Part shown: in pieces, positions 53,732 to 62,822 of the stretch
Numbering within the stretch: position 1 is the stretch's first letter
Layout of the letters: each line of letters starts with the position of its first letter
Assembly: GCF_002874965.1 (NCBI RefSeq)
Contig: NZ_CP025624.1
Coordinates: 2,542,001-2,606,000 of the forward strand
Direction of reading: 5' to 3'
Source of the DNA: Pseudomonas sp. NC02
GTDB lineage: Bacteria > Pseudomonadota > Gammaproteobacteria > Pseudomonadales > Pseudomonadaceae
DNA length: 64,000 nucleotides
Made by a program: the position numbers and the translations under genes
The notes under the pieces: model-generated
Seen by the model: only the letters and a program-made list of their open reading frames with translations
Told to the model about the DNA's origin: nothing
Databases searched by the model: none

Positions 53732-54490
53732 ATGCCTGGGGCCACCGAACGACAGCTGCGCGAAGAGCTTGCCGCCTGCTACCGGCTGATCGCGCACTTT
53801 CGCATGAGCGATTTGATTTTCACCCATATCTCGGTGCGTATCCCGGGGCCCGAGCATCACTTTTTGATCAACCCCTATGGGCTGATGTTCGAGGAGATCA
53901 CCGCCTCCAGCCTGGTGAAGATCGGCCTGGACGGACGTGCGGTCGAGGCTTCGGCCCATGGCGTCAACCCGGCGGGGTTTGTGATTCACAGCGCGATTCA
54001 CGGCGCCCGCGAAGATGCGCAGTGCGTGCTGCACACCCACACCCGCGCCGGCTGTGCGGTGGCGGCCCTGGAATGCGGGCTGTTGCCGGTGAACCAGATT
54101 TCCATGGAGTTCTACGGCAAGGTCGCCTACCACGACTACGAAGGCGTGGCGCTGGACATGGACGAGCAACAGCGACTGGTGCACGACCTCGGCGACAAGC
54201 CGGTGTTGATGCTGCGCAACCATGGTTTGTTGACGGTAGGGGAGACGGTCAGCCAGGCGTTCCTGCGCATGTATTACCTGGAGAAGGCCTGCGATATCCA
54301 GATCGCCGCCCAGGCGTGCGGCAAGCTGATCCTGCCGCCTGCGCACGTGTGTGAATACACCGAGCGGCAGTTCAATGAGCCAGGCCGGCCACTGGAAGAG
54401 GGCGAACTGGCAGACCCGGACGCCATGCAACTGGCATGGGCGGCATTGCTGCGGTTACTGGATCGGGTGTCGCCGGGGTTCCGGGAGTGA
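53732..54490 (+). CDS. Class II aldolase/adducin family protein
   Basis: 252 residues. The zinc-binding histidines are in VLHTHTRAG (about 108-116) and a third is in RNHGLLT (about 162-168). The N-terminal FTHISVRIPG fits the phosphate or substrate loop. The family comprises fuculose-phosphate aldolases, decarboxylases and non-enzymatic members, so the reaction is undecided. ATG follows GGAG. It is divergent from the OYE-type gene and 41 bp before the TetR gene, both controlled around an inverted repeat at 53654-53682. Confidence 0.75.
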   Translation: MPGATERQLREELAACYRLIAHFRMSDLIFTHISVRIPGPEHHFLINPYGLMFEEITASSLVKIGLDGRAVEASAHGVNPAGFVIHSAIHGAREDAQCVLHTHTRAGCAVAALECGLLPVNQISMEFYGKVAYHDYEGVALDMDEQQRLVHDLGDKPVLMLRNHGLLTVGETVSQAFLRMYYLEKACDIQIAAQACGKLILPPAHVCEYTERQFNEPGRPLEEGELADPDAMQLAWAALLRLLDRVSPGFRE

Positions 54491-54531
54491 GGTAGAGTCG
54501 TCCAGCCGACTCAACCCAAGGACACCGCCTC

Positions 54532-55170
54532 ATGACCCAGGAATCCCGTTTCTCCCGCATGGAACCGGAGTTGCGCAAGGCCAATCTGGTGCAGGCGACG
54601 TTGGCCTGCCTCAAGCGCGACGGCTTCCAGGGCGCGTCGATCCGCAAGATCAGCGCCGAGGCCGGGGTGTCGGTGGGGCTGATCAGTCATCACTACTCGG
54701 GCAAGGATGAGCTGGTGGCCGAGGCCTATCGGTCAATCACCCGGCAGGTCATGGACCTGCTGCGGGATGCGATGGCCAAGGCGCCGCCCAGTCCGCGGGA
54801 GCGGCTGTCGGCGTTCTTCCGCGGCTCGTTCTCCCCCGAATTGCTCGACCCGCAACTGCTGGATGCCTGGCTGGTGTTCTGGGGGGCGGTCAAGACGGCC
54901 CCGGCGATCAACCAGGCCCACGAACACTCCTATGGCGAGTACCGCACCATCATGCGTTCGGCCTTGGTGGACATGGCCGGGGAGGAGGGCTGGAAGCAGT
55001 TCGATGCCGATTTGGCGGCCATCGCCTTGAGCGCCTTGCTCGACGGCTTGTGGCTGGAATCGGGGCTCAATCCCGGCACCTTCACCCCGGAGCAGGGCAT
55101 CCAGATCTGCGAAGCCTGGGTCGATGGCTTGCAGTCGGGCGGGCGCAAGCGCTTCCAGATCAAACCCTGA
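54532..55170 (+). CDS. TetR-family regulator, BetI type
   Basis: 212 residues. The TetR HTH covers about 15-65, with ASIRKISAEAGVSVGLISHH as its core, and the BetI-like C-terminal domain has AFFRGSFSPELLDPQLLDAW. BetI-like proteins repress genes for choline, betaine or related amine catabolism. A TetR-type operator is located 86 bp after its stop, in front of the enoyl-CoA hydratase operon. It lies in the same direction as that operon and the aldolase gene. Confidence 0.85.
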   Translation: MTQESRFSRMEPELRKANLVQATLACLKRDGFQGASIRKISAEAGVSVGLISHHYSGKDELVAEAYRSITRQVMDLLRDAMAKAPPSPRERLSAFFRGSFSPELLDPQLLDAWLVFWGAVKTAPAINQAHEHSYGEYRTIMRSALVDMAGEEGWKQFDADLAAIALSALLDGLWLESGLNPGTFTPEQGIQICEAWVDGLQSGGRKRFQIKP

Positions 55171-55255
55171 ACTGACGATTCCGCGCCGCCTGGACGCAAT
55201 GTCCGGGCCGGCATTTTCCCCTCGAAAAATATTTGCAGTTACCCGATTGCCTCCT

Positions 55256-55275
55256 TACTGAACACTCGTTTAGTA
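55256..55275. promoter_or_regulatory. TetR-type operator before the hydratase-AruI operon
   Basis: TACTGAAC-ACTC-GTTTAGTA is an 8+8 inverted repeat with a single mismatched pair, 50 bp upstream of ATG 55325. Its form suits a BetI/TetR-family dimer; the adjacent regulator gene is the obvious partner. Confidence 0.55.
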
Positions 55276-55324
55276 TCGCCCCATGTCGCACCCCTCAAGC
55301 CAATTAAAATAATTCGAGGATTCC

Positions 55325-56116
55325 ATGACTACAGATCCGTCCGTGCTCACTCAGGTGCAGGCAGGCGTTGCCTGGATCACCCTCAATCGCGGCCCCCAGC
55401 GCAATGCCCTGGACATCCCGACCCTCAAGCACCTGCATGCCTTGCTGGACGGTTTCAACCGCGACCCGGCTGTGCGCGTGGTGGTACTGACCGGCAGCGG
55501 TCGCAGCTTCTGCGCCGGTGCCGACCTTGCCGAATGGGCCGATGCCGAAGCCCGTGGCGCCCTCGAAACCTACGGCTGGACCGAAACCGCCCACGCCCTG
55601 ATGACCCGCCTGCACACCCTCGACAAACCTACCCTCGCCGCCATCAACGGCACGGCGGTCGGTGCCGGCATGGACCTCACCCTGTGCTGCGACCTGCGCG
55701 TCGCCGCGCAATCGGCACGCTTCAAGGCCGGCTACACCAGCATGGCCTACTCGCCGGACGCCGGCGCCAGCTGGCATCTGCCGCGCCTGATCGGCAGCGA
55801 GCAAGCCAAGCGCCTGCTGTTCCTCGATGAATTGTGGAGCGCCGACCGCGCCCTGGCCGCCGGGCTGGTGGGCGAAGTCGTTGCCGACGAGCAACTGCAT
55901 ACCCACGTCGCCGAGCTGGCCACGCGCCTGGCCAACGGCCCGACCTTTGCGTTTGCCCAGACCAAAACCCTCATCCGCGAAGGCGCCGGGCGCAGCCTGC
56001 CCGAGCAGCTTCAGGCGGAACTCGCCGCCGGTTTGCTGTGTGGACGCAGCGCCGACGGTGCTGAAGCCCTGCGCGCCTCGATGGAAAAGCGCCCACCGAA
56101 CTTCTCCGGCAACTGA
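55325..56116 (+). CDS. Enoyl-CoA hydratase/isomerase (PaaG-like active site)
   Basis: 263 residues of the crotonase fold, with the oxyanion motifs CAGADLAEW (63-71) and NGTAVGAGMDL (108-118). The two glutamates of classical hydratases are absent: D117 replaces the first and the second is missing. YSPDAGASWHLPRL instead has D145, the catalytic aspartate position of PaaG-type isomerases. A double-bond isomerase or ring-type reaction is therefore as likely as hydration. It is the first gene of a set matching the order PA4980-PA4979-PA4978-AruI of P. aeruginosa. Confidence 0.8.
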   Translation: MTTDPSVLTQVQAGVAWITLNRGPQRNALDIPTLKHLHALLDGFNRDPAVRVVVLTGSGRSFCAGADLAEWADAEARGALETYGWTETAHALMTRLHTLDKPTLAAINGTAVGAGMDLTLCCDLRVAAQSARFKAGYTSMAYSPDAGASWHLPRLIGSEQAKRLLFLDELWSADRALAAGLVGEVVADEQLHTHVAELATRLANGPTFAFAQTKTLIREGAGRSLPEQLQAELAAGLLCGRSADGAEALRASMEKRPPNFSGN

Positions 56117-56157
56117 TTCCCCTTCAAAACACCCTCGAACGATCGACAGGTAGCGCC

Positions 56158-57318
56158 ATGAATTTCCAGCCCAGCCAAGAACAAGACATGTTGGTGGACG
56201 CGGTACGCAGTTTTGTTGCCAAGGAGTTGTTGCCCCACGAGGAGGCGGTGGACCGCGCCGATGAAGTTTCGCCGGAGCTTGCCGCGCAGATTCGTGACAA
56301 GGCCATCGCTGCCGGTTTCTATGCCTTCAACATGCCGGAAGACGTCGGCGGTGGCGGCCTGGATTACCTGTCACAGGCGTTGATCGAGCGCGAGTTGTCG
56401 AAAGTCTCCTGGGCGCTGCATGTGTTTGTCGCCCGGCCGTCGAAAATCCTCATGGCCTGCACCGGCGCGCAGATTGGCGAGTACCTGTTGCCGTGCGTGC
56501 AGGGCAAGAAGATCGACTGCTTTGCCCTGACCGAACCGGGTGCCGGTTCCGACGCCAATGCGATCAAGACCCGCGCCGTGCGCAGCGGTGATGACTTTGT
56601 GCTCAATGGCAGCAAGCACTTCATCAGCCACGCCGGCCACGCGGATTTCGCCATCGTGTTTGCCGTTACCGACACCTACGAACACAACGGTCGCCAACGC
56701 AATGCGGTGACCTCGTTCCTGGTGGACCGTGGCACGCCGGGCATGACCATTCGCCGGGGCCCCAAGTGCGTCAGCAACCGCGGCTACCACACTTATGAAA
56801 TGTTCTTCGACGACTGCCGCGTACCAGCCTCCAAAGTCCTCGGCGAAGTCGGCAAAGGTTGGGAAGTCGCCAATGCCTGGCTGACCGCAGGCCGGGTGAT
56901 GGTGGCTGCCAACTGCGTCGGCCAGGCCCAGCGTGCGCTGGACGTTTCCCTGCAATGGGCGGCCGACCGCAAGCAGTTCGGCCAGCCCATCGGCACCTAT
57001 CAAGGCATCTCGTTCAAGCTCGCCGACATGGCCACGCAAATCCGTGCGGCCGAACTGCTGACCCTGAACACCGCCTGGAAAATGGACCAGGGCACCATGA
57101 CCGACGGCGAGGCCGGCATGGCCAAGCTGTTTGCCAGCGAAGTACTGGGCAAGGTTGCCGATGAAGCGGTGCAGATCTACGGCGGCATGGGTTTGATGGA
57201 CGAAGGCCCGGTGGAGCGCATCTGGCGCAACGCGCGGATCGAGCGGATCTGGGAAGGCACTTCGGAAATCCAGCGCCACATTATTGCCCGCGAACTGTTG
57301 CGGCCACTGTTGCGTTGA
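56158..57318 (+). CDS. Acyl-CoA dehydrogenase
   Basis: 386 residues of the FAD-dependent family. The substrate and flavin motifs ALTEPGAGSDA (about 121-131) and NGSKHFISHAG (about 149-159) are present. The catalytic base is the glutamate of WEGTSEIQ (E366), placed as in medium- and short-chain enzymes. It would introduce a double bond into a CoA-activated acid, here perhaps a guanidino- or amino-acyl-CoA. It corresponds in position to PA4979 beside aruI. Confidence 0.85.
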   Translation: MNFQPSQEQDMLVDAVRSFVAKELLPHEEAVDRADEVSPELAAQIRDKAIAAGFYAFNMPEDVGGGGLDYLSQALIERELSKVSWALHVFVARPSKILMACTGAQIGEYLLPCVQGKKIDCFALTEPGAGSDANAIKTRAVRSGDDFVLNGSKHFISHAGHADFAIVFAVTDTYEHNGRQRNAVTSFLVDRGTPGMTIRRGPKCVSNRGYHTYEMFFDDCRVPASKVLGEVGKGWEVANAWLTAGRVMVAANCVGQAQRALDVSLQWAADRKQFGQPIGTYQGISFKLADMATQIRAAELLTLNTAWKMDQGTMTDGEAGMAKLFASEVLGKVADEAVQIYGGMGLMDEGPVERIWRNARIERIWEGTSEIQRHIIARELLRPLLR

Positions 57319-57336
57319 TCGGGTCGGAGAACGCTT

Positions 57337-59436
57337 ATGTCCCAGGCTATTCGCGACAATCTCAAGCGCCTGCTGGCGCCCCGTCACCTGGCGTTTGTCG
57401 GTGGGCGCAGCATGGCCCGTGCCCTCAAGCGCTGCGCCGACGGTGGTTTTGCCGGCCAGATGTGGCTGGTCAACCCGCAACATGACAGCCTCGATGGCGT
57501 TCCCTGCGTGCGTCGCGTGGCCGATTTGCCGTGCGGTCCGGATGCGGTGTTTATCGCTACCAATCGCGAGCTGACCCTGACCTGTGTCGCCGAACTGGCG
57601 GCCATTGGCACCGGTGGCGCCATCTGCTACGCCTCCGGGTTTGCCGAAACCGGCGCCGAGGGCCAAGCCTTGCAGCAACAACTGCTCAAGGCCGCTGGCG
57701 AGATGGCACTGCTGGGCCCCAATTGCTATGGCCTGCTGGATTACCTGCACAGCTCGGCGTTGTGGCCGGTGGCCCATGGCGGCAAGCCGGTCGAGAAGGG
57801 CGTTGCGGTGCTGACCCAGAGCGGCAACTTTGCCTACAACCTGTCCATGAGCGACCGTTCGCTGCCGGTGGCCTATATGGCATCGGTGGGCAACCAGGCG
57901 CAGTTGGGGGTTGCCGAGTTGATGGACGTGCTGCTCGACGAGCCGCGCGTTACAGCGATTGGCTTGCACCTGGAAGGCTTGAAGAATGTGCCGGGGTTCG
58001 CCCGTGCGGCCCACAAGGCCCTGGAAAAAGGCATTCCGATCATCGCCCTGAAAACCGGGGTGTCACAGATCGGCGCCGAGTTGGCTTTGAGTCATACCAG
58101 TTCGTTGTCGGGTTCTGATGCGCTGTACGACAGTCTGTTCGCGCGCCTGGGTGTGATCCGGGTCAGCGGGCCGGTGAGTTTTGTCGAGACCCTGAAAGCG
58201 GCGGCCTGCGGTAATCTGCCGGCGGGCAACAGCCTGATCGCCCTGGCCTGTTCCGGTGGTGATGCCGGGTTGATTGCCGACTACGCCGAGCGCAACGATT
58301 TGAGCCTGCCGAAGCTCGACGAAGGCCAGCGTGAAGAGTTGGCGCAGGTGCTGCCCAGCTACGCCAATCTGGTCAACCCGCTGGATTTCACCACGGCCAT
58401 CTGGGGCAACAGCGACGCGCTTAATACGATGCTCGACACGGCACTGCGCACCGAAGCGGATGCGGCAATGCTGGTGCTCGACTACCCGGCGGAATTTACC
58501 GGTGAGCGCAAGGAGTGCGACCTGCTGCTGGAGCTGTTTTGCAGCGCACTGGCTCGTCACGGCAAGACTGGCTTTGTCACCTCTGCATTTCCCGAATTGC
58601 TCCCGGCCCACGCTCGCGAGCGCCTGCATGCCCAGGGCGTTGCCGCGTTGCAAGGCGTGGAAGATGCGCTGGCGGCCTGGGGCCGGATTGCTGACTATCA
58701 AAACAATCGCCGGGCGTTGTTGGCGCGGGGTGAGTCGATACTGGTGCCGCTGTGCCCGCAAGCGCTTGAGCAACACGGACAGTCGCTTGATGAGTGGGAT
58801 TCCAAGCAGGCTTTACGGGCTTTCGGCCTGACCACGCCAGCCGGTGTCTTGAGCACTCCCGAGCGGGCCATCGCCGATGCCAAAGTGCTGGGTTACCCGC
58901 TGGTACTCAAGGCCGTCAGTGCCGACTTGCCGCATAAAACCGAAGCCGGCGCCGTGGCGCTCAACCTGCAGGACGGTTTCGCCTTGACTGCCGCCCTGGC
59001 CCATATGCGTGAGCGGATCGCGGCCTATGCGCCGGATGTACCTTTCGATCATCTGCTGCTGGAATCCATGGCTACGCCGCCGTTGGCCGAGCTGATTGTC
59101 GGCATCAAGCGCGAAAACGACTTCGGCCTTGCGCTGGTGATCGGCGCTGGTGGAATCCTTGTGGAGTTGCTCAAGGACAGCCGCAGCCTGCTGTTGCCGA
59201 CCACCGACGACGCAATCCGCAACGCCTTGCTCAGCCTGCGCAGCGCCGCATTGCTGCAAGGCTTTCGCGGACGCGAAGTGGCCGACATGGAAGCTCTGGT
59301 GGCGGCGATTCGTGCGGTGGCCGACTACGCCTGCGCCAACGCCGGGCAGTTGCTGGAACTCGATGTAAACCCATTGCTGGTCAATGCCCGGGGCGCCACG
59401 GCGGTCGATGCATTGATCCGTCTCGCCCAGGCGTGA
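57337..59436 (+). CDS. ADP-forming acyl-CoA synthetase family protein (PA4978-like)
   Basis: 699 residues fusing the alpha part (CoA-binding Rossmann and succinyl-CoA-ligase-like domains, about 1-460) with a beta ATP-grasp part (about 480-699). Seen are the N-terminal RHLAFVGG, the LLGPNCYGLLD segment (about 125-135), and in the ATP-grasp half GYPLVLKAV and HKTEAGAV. Such ligases activate short organic acids with CoA using ATP. Here it would make the CoA ester for the dehydrogenase and hydratase upstream. Start at 57337 follows GGAG. Confidence 0.8.
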   Translation: MSQAIRDNLKRLLAPRHLAFVGGRSMARALKRCADGGFAGQMWLVNPQHDSLDGVPCVRRVADLPCGPDAVFIATNRELTLTCVAELAAIGTGGAICYASGFAETGAEGQALQQQLLKAAGEMALLGPNCYGLLDYLHSSALWPVAHGGKPVEKGVAVLTQSGNFAYNLSMSDRSLPVAYMASVGNQAQLGVAELMDVLLDEPRVTAIGLHLEGLKNVPGFARAAHKALEKGIPIIALKTGVSQIGAELALSHTSSLSGSDALYDSLFARLGVIRVSGPVSFVETLKAAACGNLPAGNSLIALACSGGDAGLIADYAERNDLSLPKLDEGQREELAQVLPSYANLVNPLDFTTAIWGNSDALNTMLDTALRTEADAAMLVLDYPAEFTGERKECDLLLELFCSALARHGKTGFVTSAFPELLPAHARERLHAQGVAALQGVEDALAAWGRIADYQNNRRALLARGESILVPLCPQALEQHGQSLDEWDSKQALRAFGLTTPAGVLSTPERAIADAKVLGYPLVLKAVSADLPHKTEAGAVALNLQDGFALTAALAHMRERIAAYAPDVPFDHLLLESMATPPLAELIVGIKRENDFGLALVIGAGGILVELLKDSRSLLLPTTDDAIRNALLSLRSAALLQGFRGREVADMEALVAAIRAVADYACANAGQLLELDVNPLLVNARGATAVDALIRLAQA

Positions 59437-59447
59437 AGGAGATGACA

Positions 59448-61058
59448 ATGCAAAGCAAAACCTTGACGGGCGGCCAGGCCCTGGTGCGATTGCTGGCCAA
59501 CTATGGTGTCGACACGGTGTTCGGGATTCCCGGCGTGCACACGCTGGAGCTGTATCGCGGCTTGCCGGGCAGCGGCATTCGCCACGTACTGACGCGCCAC
59601 GAGCAGGGCGCCGGCTTTATGGCCGACGGTTATGCGCGGGTCAGCGGCAAGCCGGGGGTGTGTTTCATCATCACCGGGCCGGGGGTGACCAACGCCGCGA
59701 CGGCGATCGGCCAGGCGTATGCCGACTCGATTCCGTTGCTGGTGATTTCCAGCGTCAACCACACCGCCAGCCTCGGCAAAGGCTGGGGCTGCCTGCATGA
59801 AACCCAGGACCAGCGGGCGATGACCGCGCCCATCACTGCGTTTTCGGCAGTAGCGTTGAGTGCCGAGGATTTGCCGGAGTTGATCGCGCGGGCCTACGCG
59901 GTGTTCGACAGTGAGCGACCGCGCCCGGTGCATATTTCGGTGCCGCTGGATGTACTGTCGGCGCCGATCAAACGGGACTGGAGCAATGAGGTGGTGCGCC
60001 GTCCCGGACGCGGTTTGCCATCGGCTGAAAGCCTTGATCAGGCAGTGGCAAAACTGGCCGCGGCCAAGCGCCCGATGATCATTGCCGGTGGTGGTGCACT
60101 GTTGGCGGCCGATGCCTTGCAGCGCTTGAGTACGCAGTTGGCGGCGCCGTTTTTCAGCAGTGTCGCCGGCAAGGGATTGTTGCCGGTGGAGCATCCGCTG
60201 AATGCCGGTTCGACCCTGTGTGTCGAGCCCGGCTGGCAGCTCATCGCCGAGGCGGATGTGGTGTTGGCCATCGGCACCGAAATGGCCGATACCGACTTCT
60301 GGCGTGAACGCCTGCCGATTAATGGCGAGCTGCTGCGGGTGGATATCGACCCGCGCAAGTTCAACGATTTCTATCCTTGCGCCGTCGCGTTGCGCGGTGA
60401 TGCCCAGCAAACGACGCTGGCTTTGCTGGAACGCTTGCCAGCCACGCCGCGCAACGCGGATGCCGCCACCGCTGCGGTCGCGACGTTACGCCAGGCAGTC
60501 AGCAGCGGCCATGGTCCGTTGCAACGCATTCACCAGGCGATTCTCGACCGCGTGGCCGCCGAGTTGCCCGCCAATGCCTTCATCAGCAGCGACATGACCC
60601 AACTGGCTTACACCGGCAACTACGCCTTTCCCAGCAACGCCACCCGCAGTTGGCTGCATCCCACCGGCTACGGCACCCTGGGCTATGGCCTGCCGGCCGG
60701 TATCGGCGCCAAGTTCGGCGCACCGCAACGGCCCGGCCTGGTGCTGGTGGGCGACGGGGGCTTTCTCTACACCGCCCAGGAACTGGCCACGGCCGTGGAA
60801 GAACTGGACAGCCCGCTGGTGGTGTTGCTCTGGAACAACGACGCCCTGGGGCAGATTCGCGACGACATGCTGAACCTGGACATCGAACCCATCGGCGTAC
60901 TGCCGCGCAACCCGGACTTTGCCGCCCTGGCGCGGGCGTTCGGCTGCACGGTCAGCGAGCCACAGAACCTGGATGAGCTGCAGACGGATTTGCGTAACGG
61001 TTTCAAGCGCAACGGCGTGACCTTGATCGAGTTGAAGCATGCCTGTGTGAACCTTTAG
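59448..61058 (+). CDS. aruI: AruI: 5-guanidino-2-oxopentanoate (2-ketoarginine) decarboxylase
   Basis: 536 residues of the ThDP enzyme family. The activating glutamate is in RHEQGAGFMADGYAR (E52). The ThDP-Mg motif begins GDGGFLYTAQELATA and ends in WNND. The N-terminal VDTVFGIPGVHTLELY and FRERL-like TDFWRERLP blocks match AruI of P. aeruginosa as I know it. AruI decarboxylates 2-ketoarginine to 4-guanidinobutanal in the arginine transaminase pathway. The upstream genes match PA4978-PA4980 next to aruI, but aruH (the aminotransferase) is absent here. ATG 59448 follows AAGGAG at 6 nt. Confidence 0.75.
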   Translation: MQSKTLTGGQALVRLLANYGVDTVFGIPGVHTLELYRGLPGSGIRHVLTRHEQGAGFMADGYARVSGKPGVCFIITGPGVTNAATAIGQAYADSIPLLVISSVNHTASLGKGWGCLHETQDQRAMTAPITAFSAVALSAEDLPELIARAYAVFDSERPRPVHISVPLDVLSAPIKRDWSNEVVRRPGRGLPSAESLDQAVAKLAAAKRPMIIAGGGALLAADALQRLSTQLAAPFFSSVAGKGLLPVEHPLNAGSTLCVEPGWQLIAEADVVLAIGTEMADTDFWRERLPINGELLRVDIDPRKFNDFYPCAVALRGDAQQTTLALLERLPATPRNADAATAAVATLRQAVSSGHGPLQRIHQAILDRVAAELPANAFISSDMTQLAYTGNYAFPSNATRSWLHPTGYGTLGYGLPAGIGAKFGAPQRPGLVLVGDGGFLYTAQELATAVEELDSPLVVLLWNNDALGQIRDDMLNLDIEPIGVLPRNPDFAALARAFGCTVSEPQNLDELQTDLRNGFKRNGVTLIELKHACVNL

Positions 61059-61070
61059 AGGAGCAACACC

Positions 61071-62657
61071 ATGAGCGAAAACAACAACAAAATGACTCAA
61101 GCGATGCACCGGCGGGACTTCCTCAAGCACAGCGCCGTAGCCGGTGCCGTGGCCGCCGCGTTTTCCATGGGCCTGCCGCTGCAGGCCTTTGCCGAGGAGG
61201 CCACGCCCAAGCCGGGCGGCGTGCTGCGCATGGGCCTGGCCGGCGGCAGCACCACCGACTCCCGCGACCCGGGATCCTGGGTAGACACCTTCACCTTCGT
61301 CGGCTTTTCGGCGGTGTACAACACCCTCACGGAAATCGCGGTGGACGGCAGCGCCATCCCCGAATTGGCCGAAAGCTTCGAGTCGACGCCCGACGCGCGC
61401 ACCTGGACCTTCAAGCTGCGCCAGGGCGTGACCTTCCATAACGGCAAAAGCCTGACCGCTGACGACGTGGTGGCCTCGATCAACCATCACCTGGCAGCCA
61501 ACTCCACCTCGGCGGCCAAGACGGTGATCGGCGATGTGGCCAGTGTCAGCGCCAAGGGCAGCGATGCAGTGGTGTTCGAATTGCACTCGGGCAATGCCGA
61601 TTTCGCCTATGTGGTCGCCGATTACCACCTGGTGATCATGCCCGCCAAGGACGGCGCCGCCGACTGGCAGGCCGGGATCGGCACCAGCGGTTATCGCCTG
61701 AAAAGCTTCGAGCCGGGCGTACGCATGGACCTGGAGCGCAACCCGGATTACTGGAAGCCGGGCAGGGCACACTTCGCCAGCGCCGAGCTGTTGGCGATTG
61801 CCGACGGCGCAGCGCGGGTCAATGCGCTGGTCACCGGGCAAGTCGACGTGATCAACAAGGTCGACCTGAAAACCGTAGCCCTGCTCAAGCGCAATCCCAC
61901 GCTGGTCATCGAAGAAACCAAGGGCGCCCAGCACTACACCTTCCCGATGTTGTGCGACAGCAACGAGTTCAAGAACAACGACATCCGCATGGCGATGAAG
62001 CATGCGATCAACCGCGAAACCCTGCTGGCCTCGGTGCTGCATGGCTATGGCCTGGTGGGCAACGACCATCCGATCCAGCCGGGCAGCCGCTTCATCAACG
62101 CCGCCCTGGAGCAGCGCACCTACGACCCGGACAAGTCGCGATTCTACCTGCGCAAGGCCGGTGTGGAGTCGCTGAAGGTGCGCCTGCAAGCTTCCGATGC
62201 CGCCTACACCGGCGCGGTGGATGCTTCGGTGCTGTTCAAGGAGCAGGCGCGCCAGGCCGGGATTGATATCGACGTGGTGCGCGAGCCGGCGGATGGCTAT
62301 TTCTCCAATATCTGGATGAAGCAGCCGTTCACCACCTCGTTCTGGTACAGCAGCCTGACTGCCGACCGCATGTTCAGCATCGGCTACGCCAAGGGCGCGG
62401 CGTGGAACGAAACCCATTGGGATAACGACCGCTTCAACCAGTTGCTCAACGCAGCGCGGGGCGAGATGAACGCGCCGCTGCGCCAGGAGATGTACAACGA
62501 AATGCAGAGCCTGTGCCGGGACGACGGCGGGGCGATTGTGCCGTTGTTCGCCAGCTCCGTGGCGGCCCGCTCGAACCGCGTCAGCCATGGACCGCTGACG
62601 GCGCCGTATGGGGAACTGGATGGGTTGCGGTTGATCGAGCGGTGGTGGCAGGCGTGA
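61071..62657 (+). CDS. Oligopeptide/dipeptide-type ABC binding protein, Tat-exported
   Basis: 528 residues of the SBP_bac_5 family. The N-terminus has a textbook twin-arginine signal, HRRDFLKHS (13-21), followed by a hydrophobic stretch ending AFA near residue 41. The mature part has the family segments LAESFESTPDARTWTFKLR and VTFHNGKSLTADDVVAS. Such proteins bind peptides, opines, nickel or other charged molecules. It follows aruI by 12 bp in the same operon and is separated from its permeases by a REP pair. Coupling to AruI suggests a guanidino compound or arginine-derived ligand. Confidence 0.8.
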   Translation: MSENNNKMTQAMHRRDFLKHSAVAGAVAAAFSMGLPLQAFAEEATPKPGGVLRMGLAGGSTTDSRDPGSWVDTFTFVGFSAVYNTLTEIAVDGSAIPELAESFESTPDARTWTFKLRQGVTFHNGKSLTADDVVASINHHLAANSTSAAKTVIGDVASVSAKGSDAVVFELHSGNADFAYVVADYHLVIMPAKDGAADWQAGIGTSGYRLKSFEPGVRMDLERNPDYWKPGRAHFASAELLAIADGAARVNALVTGQVDVINKVDLKTVALLKRNPTLVIEETKGAQHYTFPMLCDSNEFKNNDIRMAMKHAINRETLLASVLHGYGLVGNDHPIQPGSRFINAALEQRTYDPDKSRFYLRKAGVESLKVRLQASDAAYTGAVDASVLFKEQARQAGIDIDVVREPADGYFSNIWMKQPFTTSFWYSSLTADRMFSIGYAKGAAWNETHWDNDRFNQLLNAARGEMNAPLRQEMYNEMQSLCRDDGGAIVPLFASSVAARSNRVSHGPLTAPYGELDGLRLIERWWQA

Positions 62658-62682
62658 AGATTTCAGATACGCCACAAATCAA

Positions 62683-62774
62683 ATGTGGGAGCGGGCTTGC
62701 TCGCGAATGCGGTGGGTCAGTCTCTATCTGTATTGGCTGACACACCGCTTTCGCGAGCAAGCCCGCTGCCACAT
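62683..62774. repeat. REP pair (REPIN 6)
   Basis: ATGTGGGAGCGGGCTTGCTC and its inverse, with one substitution in the right arm (CCGCTGCCAC for CCGCTCCCAC). It separates the binding-protein gene from the permease genes, where such elements often set expression ratios. Confidence 0.9.
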
Positions 62775-62822
62775 TGAACATTTGTCGCCTTCGAGAACAT
62801 GCCCCACTCATGAGAACCGAAC

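Noticed and set aside
55325..56116. Degenerate or inactive enoyl-CoA hydratase
   Set aside because: The missing glutamates are offset by a PaaG-type aspartate and intact oxyanion motifs, so it is more likely an active isomerase.
18797..62774. CRISPR-like reading of the repeated REP units
   Set aside because: The units are inverted pairs scattered at intergenic sites tens of kilobases apart, with no regular spacers and no cas genes.
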